55,292 bases of DNA, taken from contig JACQQM010000110.1 in assembly GCA_016207025.1 (NCBI GenBank), positions 1 to 55,292 on the forward strand, in the 5' to 3' direction. This document shows positions 7,927-15,847 of the stretch, piece by piece. The DNA comes from Nitrospirota bacterium. GTDB lineage: Bacteria > Nitrospirota > Nitrospiria > Nitrospirales > Nitrospiraceae. Below the pieces are notes generated by a model. That model saw nothing but the letters and a program-made list of their open reading frames with translations, ran no database searches and was not told the DNA's origin. Position 1 is the first letter of the stretch. Every line of letters begins with the position of its first letter. The position numbers and the translations under genes were made by a program.

Positions 7927-8705
7927 GACGCTTCCGCTCCGCCGTCACAGCCTCGCTGATAAGCGCCGCGATCCTGCTGGCTATCCTCGCGGGGTGTAAT
8001 TTGCAACCCAGCGAGCAGCGCAAATTGCGAACGACCCTGTTCATCGGCGTGGATGCCAGCGGCTCATTCAAGCATTCTGGTTACTACGACAACGCCCTGA
8101 CGTTCCTGGCCCACTACATCTATGGCCACCTCCATGAGTTGGGCGGGCTGGAGAAACCTCACGCGCTGTTTGTCGCCAGCGTCGGCGGCAAAAGCCGCAG
8201 CGAGCCGAAAACCTTCCACCCCATCCACGACTTCGAGGGAAAGGACGTTGCCCAGATTGAGGCCGATCTTCGGACCTGGTTTCCTCCCTCCGACACCATT
8301 ACGGACTTTAACCCGTTCTTCCAAGAGGTCGCGCGGATCACGAAGGAGAGAAATTTGGTCCTGGCCCCGATCACGCTGATGATCGTGACAGACGGCGTCC
8401 CTGATGCGGCCACGCCGAGCGTCAAGGCCGGGGCTCAGGCCCTGTACGAGCAGATTGACCTCAACCCGCTCGAGTACCTGTCCCGGAATATCACCATCCG
8501 GCTGACCTATGTGAGCCCCAAGGTGGGTGAACAGTGGCGAACCCACGTCCCCCGAACACGGGTGCGGCTGTGGACCGTTGATGCCGAGGTGATGAAGGGA
8601 TGGAAGGATCAAATCCAGCCGGGTGTTGACACTGGCCGGCAGGACCGGTTCTGGAAGTGGGTGCAGGATAACGTCGACTTCCGCGTGCGCTCGAAGAAGA
8701 TCTAA
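7923..8705 (+). CDS. VWA-like lipoprotein, 260 aa
   Basis: The signal peptide ends in the lipobox LAGC (Cys at about residue 25). A von Willebrand A-like domain follows with a MIDAS-type DASGS (about residue 43) and TDG (about residue 159), so metal-dependent ligand binding is likely. The protein should be membrane-anchored and outside the cytoplasm. Its start codon overlaps the stop of the upstream multi-TM protein, suggesting a two-component membrane assembly. The function is not known to me. It converges on a SUMF1 gene 56 bases away. Confidence 0.75.
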   Translation: MRRFRSAVTASLISAAILLAILAGCNLQPSEQRKLRTTLFIGVDASGSFKHSGYYDNALTFLAHYIYGHLHELGGLEKPHALFVASVGGKSRSEPKTFHPIHDFEGKDVAQIEADLRTWFPPSDTITDFNPFFQEVARITKERNLVLAPITLMIVTDGVPDAATPSVKAGAQALYEQIDLNPLEYLSRNITIRLTYVSPKVGEQWRTHVPRTRVRLWTVDAEVMKGWKDQIQPGVDTGRQDRFWKWVQDNVDFRVRSKKI

Positions 8706-8761
8706 ACATTCATAGTCAGTATCGCGTTCAGCTCATCCCAACATCACTCCATCAATTCGTA

Positions 8762-9577
8762 TTAGAACGCATCCTGGGCACATCGGATGCCAACATATGG
8801 GCCTCTGTCATCGGGGAAGTAGCTCTCTCGAGAAGCGGATTTCAGGAGGCGCGTTGGGTCGTCAAACGATCCGCCTCTGAGCACCTTCTGTTTGCCGCGA
8901 GAGGGTCCCGGCGGATTGCTCTCCGGGCTGCTGGCGTAATACTTTTCATCGTACCAGTCCGCCACCCACTCCGAGGCGTTCCCTGCCATGTCGTAGACCC
9001 CATAGGGACTCTTGCCAGCCTCGTAGCTGCCCACTGGCGTGAGGCTGTCACTATAACTATAGCGTGAGGACTTATCGTAATTCGCCAGTTTGGAAGTGGG
9101 CTCTTCATTGCCCCAGGGGTATTGTCGACTGTCCGTCCCTCGCGCCGCCTTCTCCCATTCAGCCTCGCTGGGCAGACGCTTCCCGACCCAGCGACAGTAG
9201 GCTTCCGCTGCTTTCCAGGTGACCCCAATCACCGGTCTATCACCGTGGTTGGCCAGGTCGACTTGGTCCCACAACATCGGCACAAGCCCCGGGTGATTTG
9301 GCCCGGTTGCCTCCAAGAATTCGGCATAGCGCGCCGTGGTCACCTCGTACACGTCCATGTAGAACGCATAAAGATACACCCGATGCGCAGGCTTTGCCTT
9401 GGAGAGCCCGTCCTGGCTCCCCATCATAAACTCTCCGTCCGAGACCCACACCATCGGGGTCCCGTGCTTACGGGCCTCCGCTTCCAACGCTCTGCGTGTC
9501 TCGGCGTGTGCGGGTGTGGCCAAGCTGATCGCAGCAAGCCCAGCCAGAAGCGTGATGGTCACAGTGACGTGTCGCAT
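8762..9577 (-). CDS. Exported SUMF1/FGE-fold protein
   Basis: A signal peptide (LLAGLAAISLATPAHA) is followed by a complete formylglycine-generating-enzyme-type C-lectin fold: MVWVSDGEFMMGS, HRVYLYAFYMDVYEVTTARYAEF, GKRLPSEAEWEKAARG, YDMAGNASEWVADWY, VLRGGSFDD and GIRCA. The C-terminal paired active-site cysteines of true FGE are absent (SASRESYFPDDRGPYVGIRC), so sulfatase activation is unlikely. Ligand binding or a specialised oxidase role is possible. The start at 9577 follows GGGAGG; the track start at 9619 has none. A paralog lies at 13741. Confidence 0.85.
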   Translation of the reverse strand: MRHVTVTITLLAGLAAISLATPAHAETRRALEAEARKHGTPMVWVSDGEFMMGSQDGLSKAKPAHRVYLYAFYMDVYEVTTARYAEFLEATGPNHPGLVPMLWDQVDLANHGDRPVIGVTWKAAEAYCRWVGKRLPSEAEWEKAARGTDSRQYPWGNEEPTSKLANYDKSSRYSYSDSLTPVGSYEAGKSPYGVYDMAGNASEWVADWYDEKYYASSPESNPPGPSRGKQKVLRGGSFDDPTRLLKSASRESYFPDDRGPYVGIRCAQDAF

Positions 9578-9647
9578 GGAAGGCCTCCCAGCACTACATG
9601 GAGAAACTGAACGTTCCATTCCTTGGGTCTCCTCGGTCCTCGATTCC

Positions 9648-9998
9648 TCAGCTCCACGTACGATGGACCTCGCTCACATGCTCCACCCCGCCAGCCTTCT
9701 CGATCTCCCATTGGACATCGTTCGGAATCTCCACAATCTTCAGTTCCGCGCAGTGGCCGTTCGCCTGAGATCCCATCTCCTCCACAACCTGCACCAGCTT
9801 CTGATCGTCTCGGGGGATGAGCGCACCACACATATTCAGACTCGGCTCTCGTGGAGTCGCCCCGCTGGGCCAGTACGCACCGAGGTCCGGTTCTTGGAGC
9901 GCCTCGCGTTGGCCCAACTGTCGCAACCGCAGAAATGCAGTGTGACTGAGGCTAAATCCTCCATAGCTCTTGTTAATGACGATCTTTCTCATTGACAT
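9648..9998 (-). CDS. Conserved hypothetical protein, 116 aa
   Basis: The N-terminus MRKIVINKSYGGFSLSHTA is typical of a small soluble family seen across bacteria, with a mid-region on a residue/ID theme (LVQVVEEMGSQANGHCAELKIVEIP) and an acidic-aromatic end. No function is known to me. GGGAG lies five bases before the ATG at 9998. It is on the same strand as the SUMF1 gene and 70 bases upstream of it, so the two may share a transcript. Confidence 0.65.
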   Translation of the reverse strand: MSMRKIVINKSYGGFSLSHTAFLRLRQLGQREALQEPDLGAYWPSGATPREPSLNMCGALIPRDDQKLVQVVEEMGSQANGHCAELKIVEIPNDVQWEIEKAGGVEHVSEVHRTWS

Positions 9999-10053
9999 GG
10001 TCTCCCTTTTCCGCCTCCTACCTGTATCAGAGGTAACCCTCTCCGGTGACTAT

Positions 10054-10401
10054 TCAAAGAGACTCTACAAACCTGTCGTCAGTGAACATTCCGTGGAGCT
10101 GCCCAGTGACGTGGCGGCGGTAGTCAACTTTCTGCTTGCCCATTATGGCAAGACCCTCATGATCCGTGAGAATCAGGAGATCCTCCTCTGCGGCCAATTT
10201 CCTCCGTTCGGACGAGCCCACATCAATACGATACTGAGTCCGCCCATCAGGATTCCGACCTGGACCGGTAATGATCTCCGTCAGACCATCAATGAACCCT
10301 TCATGCCCCTCTTGACGGTGCCTGACCTTCGTTCCATCAGGAATTCTCACCCAATTCTTCTTTCCAGTATCCAACCGTCCCGGTTTCCCTTCGTTCACCA
10401 T
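10054..10401 (-). CDS. Hypothetical protein, 115 aa
   Basis: I cannot name the family. The core (GTKVRHRQEGHEGFIDGLTEIITGPGRNPDGRTQYRIDVG) reads as a small beta-barrel (SH3-like) domain, followed by KLAAEEDLLIL. No signal peptide or TM segment is present. It is on the minus strand with flanking small genes and 55 bases upstream of the 9998 gene. The start is the first ATG; no strong ribosome binding site is seen. Confidence 0.55.
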   Translation of the reverse strand: MVNEGKPGRLDTGKKNWVRIPDGTKVRHRQEGHEGFIDGLTEIITGPGRNPDGRTQYRIDVGSSERRKLAAEEDLLILTDHEGLAIMGKQKVDYRRHVTGQLHGMFTDDRFVESL

Positions 10402-10558
10402 GGTGATGCCTCATGTAGTGGTTCTGGGTTGAGGAGCGAGCTTGTCTTAATGCCATCGCCTCGTGATCCCATGCCTGATCGGCGGCCTCAGGGACCCCCC
10501 GGGGCTGCATTGCTGCGCACGCCGAGAGAATGCAGCAAGAGGTCTGACTGAGACACCC

Positions 10559-10813
10559 TTAGCCCTTTCCCCGGATCTCCCGCTCCGCCTGGAGCCAGTT
10601 ATTAAGGGCATGGCCTTCTTGGCGGCCTCCCCGCTCGTAAAGTTCATAGGCCCGGTTGGCGATCCGCGCGTAAAAATCAACAGGCTCGTGGGGCTCGTCA
10701 GAACCTGGCCCGCTGCGGCGACCGAGATCCGCATCGGCGACCGAGGATCCCGGAAGACCAACTGTAGGTTTTCGCTTCTTCTCGCGTATTATCGGAGATT
10801 GTTTTGGCTCCAT
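10559..10813 (-). CDS. DUF2934 protein, 84 aa
   Basis: The C-terminal half (IANRAYELYERGGRQEGHALNNWLQAEREIRG) is a clear DUF2934 helix-hairpin, a short motif of unknown function common in soil and Nitrospirota genomes. The N-terminal 45 residues are basic and probably disordered. The start overlaps the 3' end of the upstream 67-aa ORF by 25 bases, so the two are translationally linked. Confidence 0.8.
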   Translation of the reverse strand: MEPKQSPIIREKKRKPTVGLPGSSVADADLGRRSGPGSDEPHEPVDFYARIANRAYELYERGGRQEGHALNNWLQAEREIRGKG

Positions 10814-10992
10814 GTTCTTTTTCTTTTTCCCTTGTTCTGCAGCTTGACCCTATAGGTCCCTTCGCCCATCGACGTCACCCACAATTGCCCCCTTCGGCTC
10901 AAGCGATCGACTTCGAGAAAGACCTGGTTCCAGGTGAGACCTGGTAAGCTAACCACCAAGTCATCAAGCTGACAACCAGGAGCGCGGCGCAC
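10789..10992 (-). CDS. Small wHTH-like hypothetical protein, start uncertain
   Basis: The recognisable block is LDDLVVSLPGLTWNQVFLEVDRLSRRGQLWVTSMGEGTYRVKL, which looks like a winged-helix fragment with a basic tail. The GTG at 10992 has no good ribosome binding site. The same frame continues upstream as WSESRILEAV, as expected for the family N-terminus, but without a start codon. An ATG at about 11018, one base out of frame and preceded by GGGGAAGAGG, would restore it. A 1-base indel near 11014 is therefore possible. Confidence 0.55.
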   Translation of the reverse strand: MRRAPGCQLDDLVVSLPGLTWNQVFLEVDRLSRRGQLWVTSMGEGTYRVKLQNKGKRKRTWSQNNLR

Positions 10993-11019
10993 CGCTTCAA
11001 GGATCCGGGACTCGGACCA

Positions 11020-11069
11020 TCCCTCTCACCCACCTCTTCCCCTCAGTAAGGAAAGGATAAGGTGAGGGA
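11020..11069. repeat. REP-like palindrome
   Basis: TCCCTCTCACC and GGTGAGGGA form an imperfect stem around a CT-rich/GA-rich centre. This CCCTCTC...GTGAGGG type is a common dispersed intergenic repeat in bacteria. It lies between two minus-strand genes and could act as an RNA processing or termination signal. Confidence 0.4.
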
Positions 11070-11097
11070 ATGATCTGAAGGCCCAGATCAATTCACT

Positions 11098-11604
11098 TTA
11101 CTGAGCTGACCCAGAACTCGGTGTCTCCGTCCCATACTGCTCAGCCCCGGACCTCGGAACCGCGATCCCGTATTCCTGGACCGGTGTCACCATCTGCGCG
11201 AAGTTAGTCAACTCATCCGCAGCGACCTCGCTGATGCCATGGGCCCGCTTAGCGAGCATCTTGAAGAACGCACCCATCTCCCCCTTCACGGCTCGCCGAT
11301 CTCCACGGCCCACCGCGTCCCGGACTGCATTCAGTTTTGTCAGGTAGGGGGCAAAATTGGAGGTGGGATAGTTCGCCTTGTAGATGCTCAGCGAGTTCAC
11401 GATCTCATCGACCCAGGCGCTCTGAGCCGAGCCAGTCCCCAGCACAGGCGCATCGGACTGCATGGTGGGCTGCACTTGCATGATCTCAGGAATGCCCGCT
11501 CCCGGAAGTTGATCAGCCGCCTGTGTTGACAGCACCGGAAGCCACGGAATCAACGCCAGCGAGGCGACGATGCCTATCCGCCTTATAAACAGAGAGGCTT
11601 TCAT
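11098..11604 (-). CDS. Exported hypothetical protein, 168 aa
   Basis: The signal peptide is RRIGIVASLALIPWLPVLSTQAADQ. The mature part is mostly helical (WVDEIVNSLSIYKANYPTSNFAPYLTKLNAVRDAV, then AVKGEMGAFFKMLAKRAHGI), so a periplasmic helical bundle is likely. The family is unknown to me. AAGGAGATAGGTACTATG fixes the start at 11604; the 278-aa track ORF adds 110 upstream residues without support. Confidence 0.7.
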   Translation of the reverse strand: MKASLFIRRIGIVASLALIPWLPVLSTQAADQLPGAGIPEIMQVQPTMQSDAPVLGTGSAQSAWVDEIVNSLSIYKANYPTSNFAPYLTKLNAVRDAVGRGDRRAVKGEMGAFFKMLAKRAHGISEVAADELTNFAQMVTPVQEYGIAVPRSGAEQYGTETPSSGSAQ

Positions 11605-11752
11605 AGTACCTATCTCCTTTTGAGTCGGGGCCTCAGGGTTTGGTGCTTCGTCGCGTGGCCCCACACGATGAAGCGCACGGGTGTCCTGACCTTGGCATCT
11701 CCAACCAACAGGGGGGATCCTTCGTCCCTCGATTCCCGTACTGGAACAGGCG

Positions 11753-11983
11753 TCATGTTCTCGTCTCCTTGCGCTTGGAGCTACCTGACCCCGCTGGCAA
11801 CGTGCCAGGAGGACGAGCCCCATTCCGCCTCGGTTCCTGATGACCTTTCCGATTAGCTGCGATGCCGGAATCATTGATCTCGCCACATAGCAGACATTGC
11901 CACCCGAAGAAGCAGCGCGTCGAGCTTCCCACATCTTCCAACTTGATGCTCACCATCAGGCCTTGACAACGTGGGCAGCTCAC
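11753..11983 (-). CDS. Small double-knuckle zinc-ribbon protein, 76 aa
   Basis: CPRCQG at residues 3-8 and CLLCGE about 30 residues later form a zinc ribbon. Between them is KLEDVGSSTRCFFGWQ, and a basic Pro-rich tail follows. Near-identical short proteins recur in Nitrospira-type genomes by my recollection, usually unannotated. I chose the GTG at 11983 because GGGGGAGGT stands seven bases upstream; the 110-aa track ORF starts too early. It may bind nucleic acid. Confidence 0.7.
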   Translation of the reverse strand: MSCPRCQGLMVSIKLEDVGSSTRCFFGWQCLLCGEINDSGIAANRKGHQEPRRNGARPPGTLPAGSGSSKRKETRT

Positions 11984-12371
11984 CTGTTGACCTCCCCCGG
12001 CTGGATACAGCTCACGGAGCCAGCACGCCCTCCCGCCATCCACAAACGGCATGCAGCAAGTCCACGCGGCCAGGAACCCATCCATGGCCCGACATCGGCC
12101 TCTGATATACGAAAGGCCACGGTCCTGGTGTTCAGATCAATGCATACCGCGCTGGCGAGAGACTCTGGCGTAGAAGCGGCGGAGACTGGAGAATCGGTCG
12201 CGCAGGAAGGATCAGGAAGCGCGATGGATAGGACAGCCAGCGTGGCTCAATACGTCGTGGATTCATACTACACCCACAGGGTGAGTCTGTTCAACCTGTA
12301 TTTATTGGGCCTACGCTCCCCCGATTTCTTCCACAAACTCTGCTCAAACCTCTGTGGCGAAGTCTGCTACA
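11984..12371. other. Divergent intergenic region, about 390 bases
   Basis: This lies between the zinc-ribbon gene (minus) and the hydrolase (plus). The 171-aa plus ORF crossing it is compositionally unlike a protein and overlaps the zinc-ribbon antisense. I see no RNA gene or clear promoter. Confidence 0.4.
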
Positions 12372-13166
12372 ATGCCGGCCATGGGCGTCATCGAGCAGCC
12401 GCTCTCGTTTAAGGATTCGGCTGGCCATACGGTCTCGGCGGTGCTGGCCTCCCCCTCGGACGGCACGGACCGCGTGGCCGTCCTGTGCCACGGATTTCTC
12501 TCCACCAAGAATAGCACGACCAACAAGACCCTGACGCGCCTGCTCGTGGAGCGAGAGATCGCCACCTTCCGGTTCGATTTCTTCGGTCAGGGCGAGAGCG
12601 AGGGGCCGTTCGAGCGTACCACGACGACCGTGGCCGTGAACCAGACCCTGGCCGCCCTCGACCTCGTCACAGCCAAGGGGTATCGTCGCATCGGGCTCAT
12701 GGGCTCCAGCTTCGGGGGGCTGGTGGCCATTTTGGCCGCGGCCCAACGACCGGCTCTCTCGGTTGTGGCCCTCAAATGCCCGGTCCCGGACTTTCCGGAG
12801 ATGCTTCGGCTTGAATTCGGCAAGGCCGGCATGGAACGGTGGAAGCAGTCCGATGAGATCCCGAACGTGACGGGCGGCCAGCAACCGGTCCGCTTGCGCT
12901 ACACGTTCTATGAGGACTGTCTGAGGCATGATGCGTACAAGGCGGCGGAAACCATCCTGGCGCCGGTGCTGATCGTGCAGGGCGATCGGGACGAGTACGT
13001 CCCGCTGCATCAAAGCCGGCGACTCTACGACGCGGTGCGGACTGAGAAACATCTGGAGATCCTTCCCGGCGCGGACCACGGCTTCACCGAGGCCGAGGAC
13101 TTTCGACGGATGACGATGTTGTTAGCCGACTGGCTGACCACGCACCTCTCGGCCAAGCAGGCATAA
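12372..13166 (+). CDS. Alpha/beta hydrolase (esterase/acylaminoacyl-peptidase-like)
   Basis: This is a serine hydrolase with the canonical order: oxyanion region LCHGFLSTKNS, FRFDFFGQGESEG, nucleophile elbow GSSFGG (Ser at about residue 116), acid in VQGDRDEYVPLHQ (about residue 209) and catalytic His in GADHGF (about residue 240). At about 264 residues it lacks a signal peptide and should be cytoplasmic. The substrate is unknown. Starts at 12354 (GTG), 12372 or 12381 are possible and none has a strong ribosome binding site. The next gene follows after 16 bases. Confidence 0.85.
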   Translation: MPAMGVIEQPLSFKDSAGHTVSAVLASPSDGTDRVAVLCHGFLSTKNSTTNKTLTRLLVEREIATFRFDFFGQGESEGPFERTTTTVAVNQTLAALDLVTAKGYRRIGLMGSSFGGLVAILAAAQRPALSVVALKCPVPDFPEMLRLEFGKAGMERWKQSDEIPNVTGGQQPVRLRYTFYEDCLRHDAYKAAETILAPVLIVQGDRDEYVPLHQSRRLYDAVRTEKHLEILPGADHGFTEAEDFRRMTMLLADWLTTHLSAKQA

Positions 13167-13182
13167 CGGAACGGACACGACC

Positions 13183-13659
13183 ATGCCGGAGACCCAGCAT
13201 CTGCGCGAGGAACAACTGGAGGTCCTGAAAATCCTCTACCCCTGGTACAAGGAAGAGGTGTTCCGGCGGCGTGAGCAAATGATGCGGCTGACCGCCTTCG
13301 CCAGCGCGTTTCTGGTCCTGCTCCTGATCACGATGCTGGCGGTCCCCTCAGTCCCGAGCCGGCCCCGCCTCGACTTCACGGTGGCGCTCTTCGCGATCAC
13401 CGGCGTCGCGCTGTTCTCCGCGATCTTCGCCTATTTGATCCTCCAGCAGCGGAATCGCCACCAGATGGCCAAGCAAGCGCTCATCGAGATCGAACGCGTG
13501 CTGGGGCTTTACGATGAAGGGCTGTATCTGGTGGGGAAGGCCTTGTACCCGGAGGACTGGCAGACGTCCTGGTTGGGAGATCGAAGCGTGACCGTCTACC
13601 TGACGGTCTTAACCGCGCTCACCGTCCTCGTCATCGCCGCAGTCCTGGTGAGACCGTGA
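13183..13659 (+). CDS. Membrane protein with cytoplasmic helix, 158 aa
   Basis: This is a family of unknown function. The N-terminus is charged and helical (REEQLEVLKILYPWYKEEVFRRREQMM). Then come two adjacent TM helices (FASAFLVLLLITMLAV and LFAITGVALFSAIFAYLIL), a soluble loop and a C-terminal TM (YLTVLTALTVLVIAAVLV). It is probably co-transcribed with the hydrolase. Its stop codon lies inside heptad repeat array A. Confidence 0.7.
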   Translation: MPETQHLREEQLEVLKILYPWYKEEVFRRREQMMRLTAFASAFLVLLLITMLAVPSVPSRPRLDFTVALFAITGVALFSAIFAYLILQQRNRHQMAKQALIEIERVLGLYDEGLYLVGKALYPEDWQTSWLGDRSVTVYLTVLTALTVLVIAAVLVRP

Positions 13660-13760
13660 TGCGTGAAGCGTGGTACGTGTGGTACGTGATGAGCTAGCTG
13701 CCGGGATATCCTGTTCCGTATCATCTTCGCGCATCACGCATCACCGATCACCCATCACGC
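13655..13760. repeat. Heptad hairpin array A (CGTGNNN)
   Basis: The left arm is CGTGATG CGTGAAG CGTGGTA CGTG, then one 9-mer, then CGTGATG. The right arm reverse-complements to CGTGATG GGTGATC GGTGATG CGTGATG. The arms pair across about 35 bases of unrelated spacer. The array lies between convergent genes and supplies the stop codon of one and the last codons of the other, so it may double as a bidirectional terminator. Confidence 0.75.
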
Positions 13761-14577
13761 TCTTGGCGCAGCGGAAGCCCGTATAGCTATTGCGCGTGGT
13801 CGGGGGCAATTTGAATCGCCCATAGGTCAGGAGATACTTCGGCAGCTCGGACCATGATCCGCCGCGAAGCACCTTGAACTGCCCCTGCTCCGGCCCGATC
13901 GGGTTCCGTTCAGGGCTCCGCTCGTAATACCCGCCGTCATACCAGTCCTGGACCCATTCCCAGACGTTGCCGGCCATGTCGTAGAGACCGAAGGGACTCG
14001 CGGCCTTGTCATACCGACCCACCGGCATCAAAGCCTGGCTGTAGCTGAATCGCGCCCCCACGGCATGGTTCGCCAGCTCGGCCGTGGGGACCTGATTGCC
14101 CCAGGGGTATCTCCGCTCGTCCGTGCCCCGGGCCGCCTTTTCCCATTCGGCCTCGGTGGGCAAGCGCTTGCCGGCCCAGCGACAGTAGGTGTCGGCGTCG
14201 TACCAGTCCACGCCGATCACAGGCCGGTCCCCGTGGATCGCGAGGTTGACCGACTCCCACAGCCAGGGCGGCGTGCGCCCGGTGGCGGCGAGAAATCTCG
14301 CGTAGCGGCTGGTGGTGACCTCGTAGTGGTCCATCGCAAAGGCCTCCAGCCAGACCTTGTGCCGGGGACGCTCGTCATCGAGCCCGATCGGGCCATCCAC
14401 GCCCATCCAGAACTCTCCCGCCGGAATCAACGCCATGGGCGCAGCATCGCCCGTTACGGCCTCAGCCTCCTTCTTGGACTTGCGAAATTTGTCGAGTTGG
14501 GCACCAGCAGGCAGGATCCACGCCACGACAACCACGACCATGAACATTCCAACGAGCCCTGACCTCACTTCATTCAT
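13741..14577 (-). CDS. Exported SUMF1/FGE-fold protein, second copy
   Basis: The hydrophobic signal sequence is GMFMVVVVVAWILPAGA. The domain has all landmark blocks: MALIPAGEFWMG, HKVWLEAFAMDHYEVTTSRYARF, GKRLPTEAEWEKAARG, YDMAGNVWEWVQDWYDGGYYERS, VLRGGSWSE and GFRCAKS. Like its paralog at 8762 it lacks the FGE cysteine pair (TYGRFKLPPTTRNSYTGFRC), so it is probably not a sulfatase-activating oxidase. The start codon lies in heptad array B and the last codons in array A; no normal ribosome binding site is visible. Confidence 0.85.
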   Translation of the reverse strand: MNEVRSGLVGMFMVVVVVAWILPAGAQLDKFRKSKKEAEAVTGDAAPMALIPAGEFWMGVDGPIGLDDERPRHKVWLEAFAMDHYEVTTSRYARFLAATGRTPPWLWESVNLAIHGDRPVIGVDWYDADTYCRWAGKRLPTEAEWEKAARGTDERRYPWGNQVPTAELANHAVGARFSYSQALMPVGRYDKAASPFGLYDMAGNVWEWVQDWYDGGYYERSPERNPIGPEQGQFKVLRGGSWSELPKYLLTYGRFKLPPTTRNSYTGFRCAKSVMGDR

Positions 14578-14607
14578 CGTTCATCATTCATCGCTCATCG
14601 TTCAGTA
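14573..14607. repeat. Heptad array B (TTCATCN x5, single arm)
   Basis: TTCATCG TTCATCA TTCATCG CTCATCG TTCAGTA in perfect 7-base register. It contains the start codon of the SUMF1 gene and the stop codon of the methyltransferase upstream of it. There is no opposite arm, unlike arrays A, C, D and E. Confidence 0.7.
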
Positions 14608-15264
14608 AATTCTTCCCCCGACCACCCAGTGGCGGTCGTCCGGCACGTCGATCAGCAGCCGGCTGAGGTTCAGCTCCGCCAACTGCGCCGCCACCTCATC
14701 CTCCGTGAAGGCGGCGAGGAGCGAATGATAGAAATCGCGCCGTAAAATCGCCGGCTCCCCTTTGGCGTACTGATCCACGATGGCCTGCGCCGACTCCGGC
14801 GACTCGGGACGGAGCAGGTCCATCACCAGCACGACCGAACCGGGCTTAACCAGTTTCTTCAGCCAGTACCAGAACTGCAAGGGGTTGTGCAGATGATGGA
14901 GAAGGCTGTTGGAAATCGCCGCATCGGCCGGCTCCGGCAGCACCAGATTCTGGAAGCGCTCGCACCGCAGCGTGATGCGGTCGGTCAACCCGGCCTTCCG
15001 CACGGCTTCTTTGGCCAGGCGGATCATGGGCGGTGAGGCATCTACGCCTGTCACTCGGCACCTTGGCAGCGCGCATACCAACCGGATCGGGATATCGCCG
15101 GGACCGCAGCCCAGATCCAGCACGTGCCCCTCCGTCATGTCCGGATTGTATTCCCGGAACCGGTCCACGAAGCCCTGGTTCTCTTCCTCGAAGTCGGCTT
15201 TCGCATAGGCCACGGCCTGCTCGGGGTCATCCATCACCTCCGGCTCGAGGACACGCGATATCAT
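14602..15264 (-). CDS. Class I SAM-dependent methyltransferase, 220 aa
   Basis: This is a Methyltransf_11/25-type Rossmann enzyme: motif I VLDLGCGPGDIPIRL (about residues 48-62), the acidic loop VTGVDASPPMI, and motif IV/V AAISNSLLHHLHNPLQFWYWLKKLVKPGSVVLVMDLLRP. No substrate-specific motif is visible. AAGGG five bases before the ATG supports the start. The gene sits between repeat arrays B and C. Confidence 0.85.
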   Translation of the reverse strand: MISRVLEPEVMDDPEQAVAYAKADFEEENQGFVDRFREYNPDMTEGHVLDLGCGPGDIPIRLVCALPRCRVTGVDASPPMIRLAKEAVRKAGLTDRITLRCERFQNLVLPEPADAAISNSLLHHLHNPLQFWYWLKKLVKPGSVVLVMDLLRPESPESAQAIVDQYAKGEPAILRRDFYHSLLAAFTEDEVAAQLAELNLSRLLIDVPDDRHWVVGGRIY

Positions 15265-15276
15265 AGTAACCCTTCG

Positions 15277-15365
15277 GATTTGTTGATTTCGAGATTTGGT
15301 GATCTGCTGATCTGACCCTCCCTTTTCAAAATCATCAGATCAACAAATCATCAAATCACAAAATC
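15277..15365. repeat. Heptad hairpin array C
   Basis: The left arm GATTTGT TGATTTC GAGATTT GGTGATC TGCTGAT CTGA and the reverse complement of the right arm, GATTTTG TGATTTG ATGATTT GTTGATC TGATGAT TTTGA, match in register. This gives a hairpin with arms of nearly 40 bases and a 10-base C/T loop. The right end encodes the last codons and stop of the MOSC gene. Confidence 0.8.
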
Positions 15366-15847
15366 GTCACTTCATCGCCTTGCTTGACCACTCCCTCGGC
15401 AAGTACCCGCGCATACAGTCGGCTCCAGCCGGGATGCCGTTTCTGGGAGATCCGCTTGTAATCCCCGTTGAGAAACCAACCGGCGTTGTTTTCGCACGGG
15501 GAGGTATAGCTCACGATTTCTAATTGCACCGACTTCCCCACGCGCACCCGGTCCCCTGGTTTGAGCGTGGTCCACTCCACCCCCGCCAGGGTCAGGTTCT
15601 CTCCGCTGGAACCAGGGGCGATCTGATGCCCTTCGGTGCGGAGCGCCTCGATCACTTCCAGGGAGAAGAGGCACACCGCGCGATCGGGTCCGCCGTGATT
15701 CTTCAGGCTCCGCTGGCGATCCCCGACCACGCCATCCTTCATGATGCGAGCTTCCGGCACCGGCAGTTTTGGCACGCCGCCGTTCGAGACGTTGATCTGG
15801 TGCAGGTGCGGATATGACGGATATGATCGAAGTGCCACGTGCTCCAT
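15356..15847 (-). CDS. MOSC domain protein, 163 aa
   Basis: The MOSC (molybdenum cofactor sulfurase C-terminal) fold is shown by VSNGGVPKLPV, VVGDRQRSLKNHGGPDRAVCLFSLEVIEAL, the conserved SGENLTLAGVEW, LKPGDRVRVG, and a Cys-containing block YTSPCENNAGWFLNGDYKRI. Stand-alone MOSC proteins such as YiiM take part in molybdenum-dependent reduction of N-hydroxylated or related compounds. The ATG at 15847 overlaps the prmA stop by one base (TAATG), so it is coupled to prmA; the track start is six codons further upstream. Confidence 0.85.
   Translation of the reverse strand: MEHVALRSYPSYPHLHQINVSNGGVPKLPVPEARIMKDGVVGDRQRSLKNHGGPDRAVCLFSLEVIEALRTEGHQIAPGSSGENLTLAGVEWTTLKPGDRVRVGKSVQLEIVSYTSPCENNAGWFLNGDYKRISQKRHPGWSRLYARVLAEGVVKQGDEVTIL

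Noticed and set aside
11897-12412. 171-aa plus-strand ORF
   Set aside because: Overlaps the zinc-ribbon gene antisense, has no ribosome binding site and no recognisable family.
13655-13760. CRISPR-like short repeats
   Set aside because: The unit is 7 bases without spacers, the arms are inverted and no cas gene is present.
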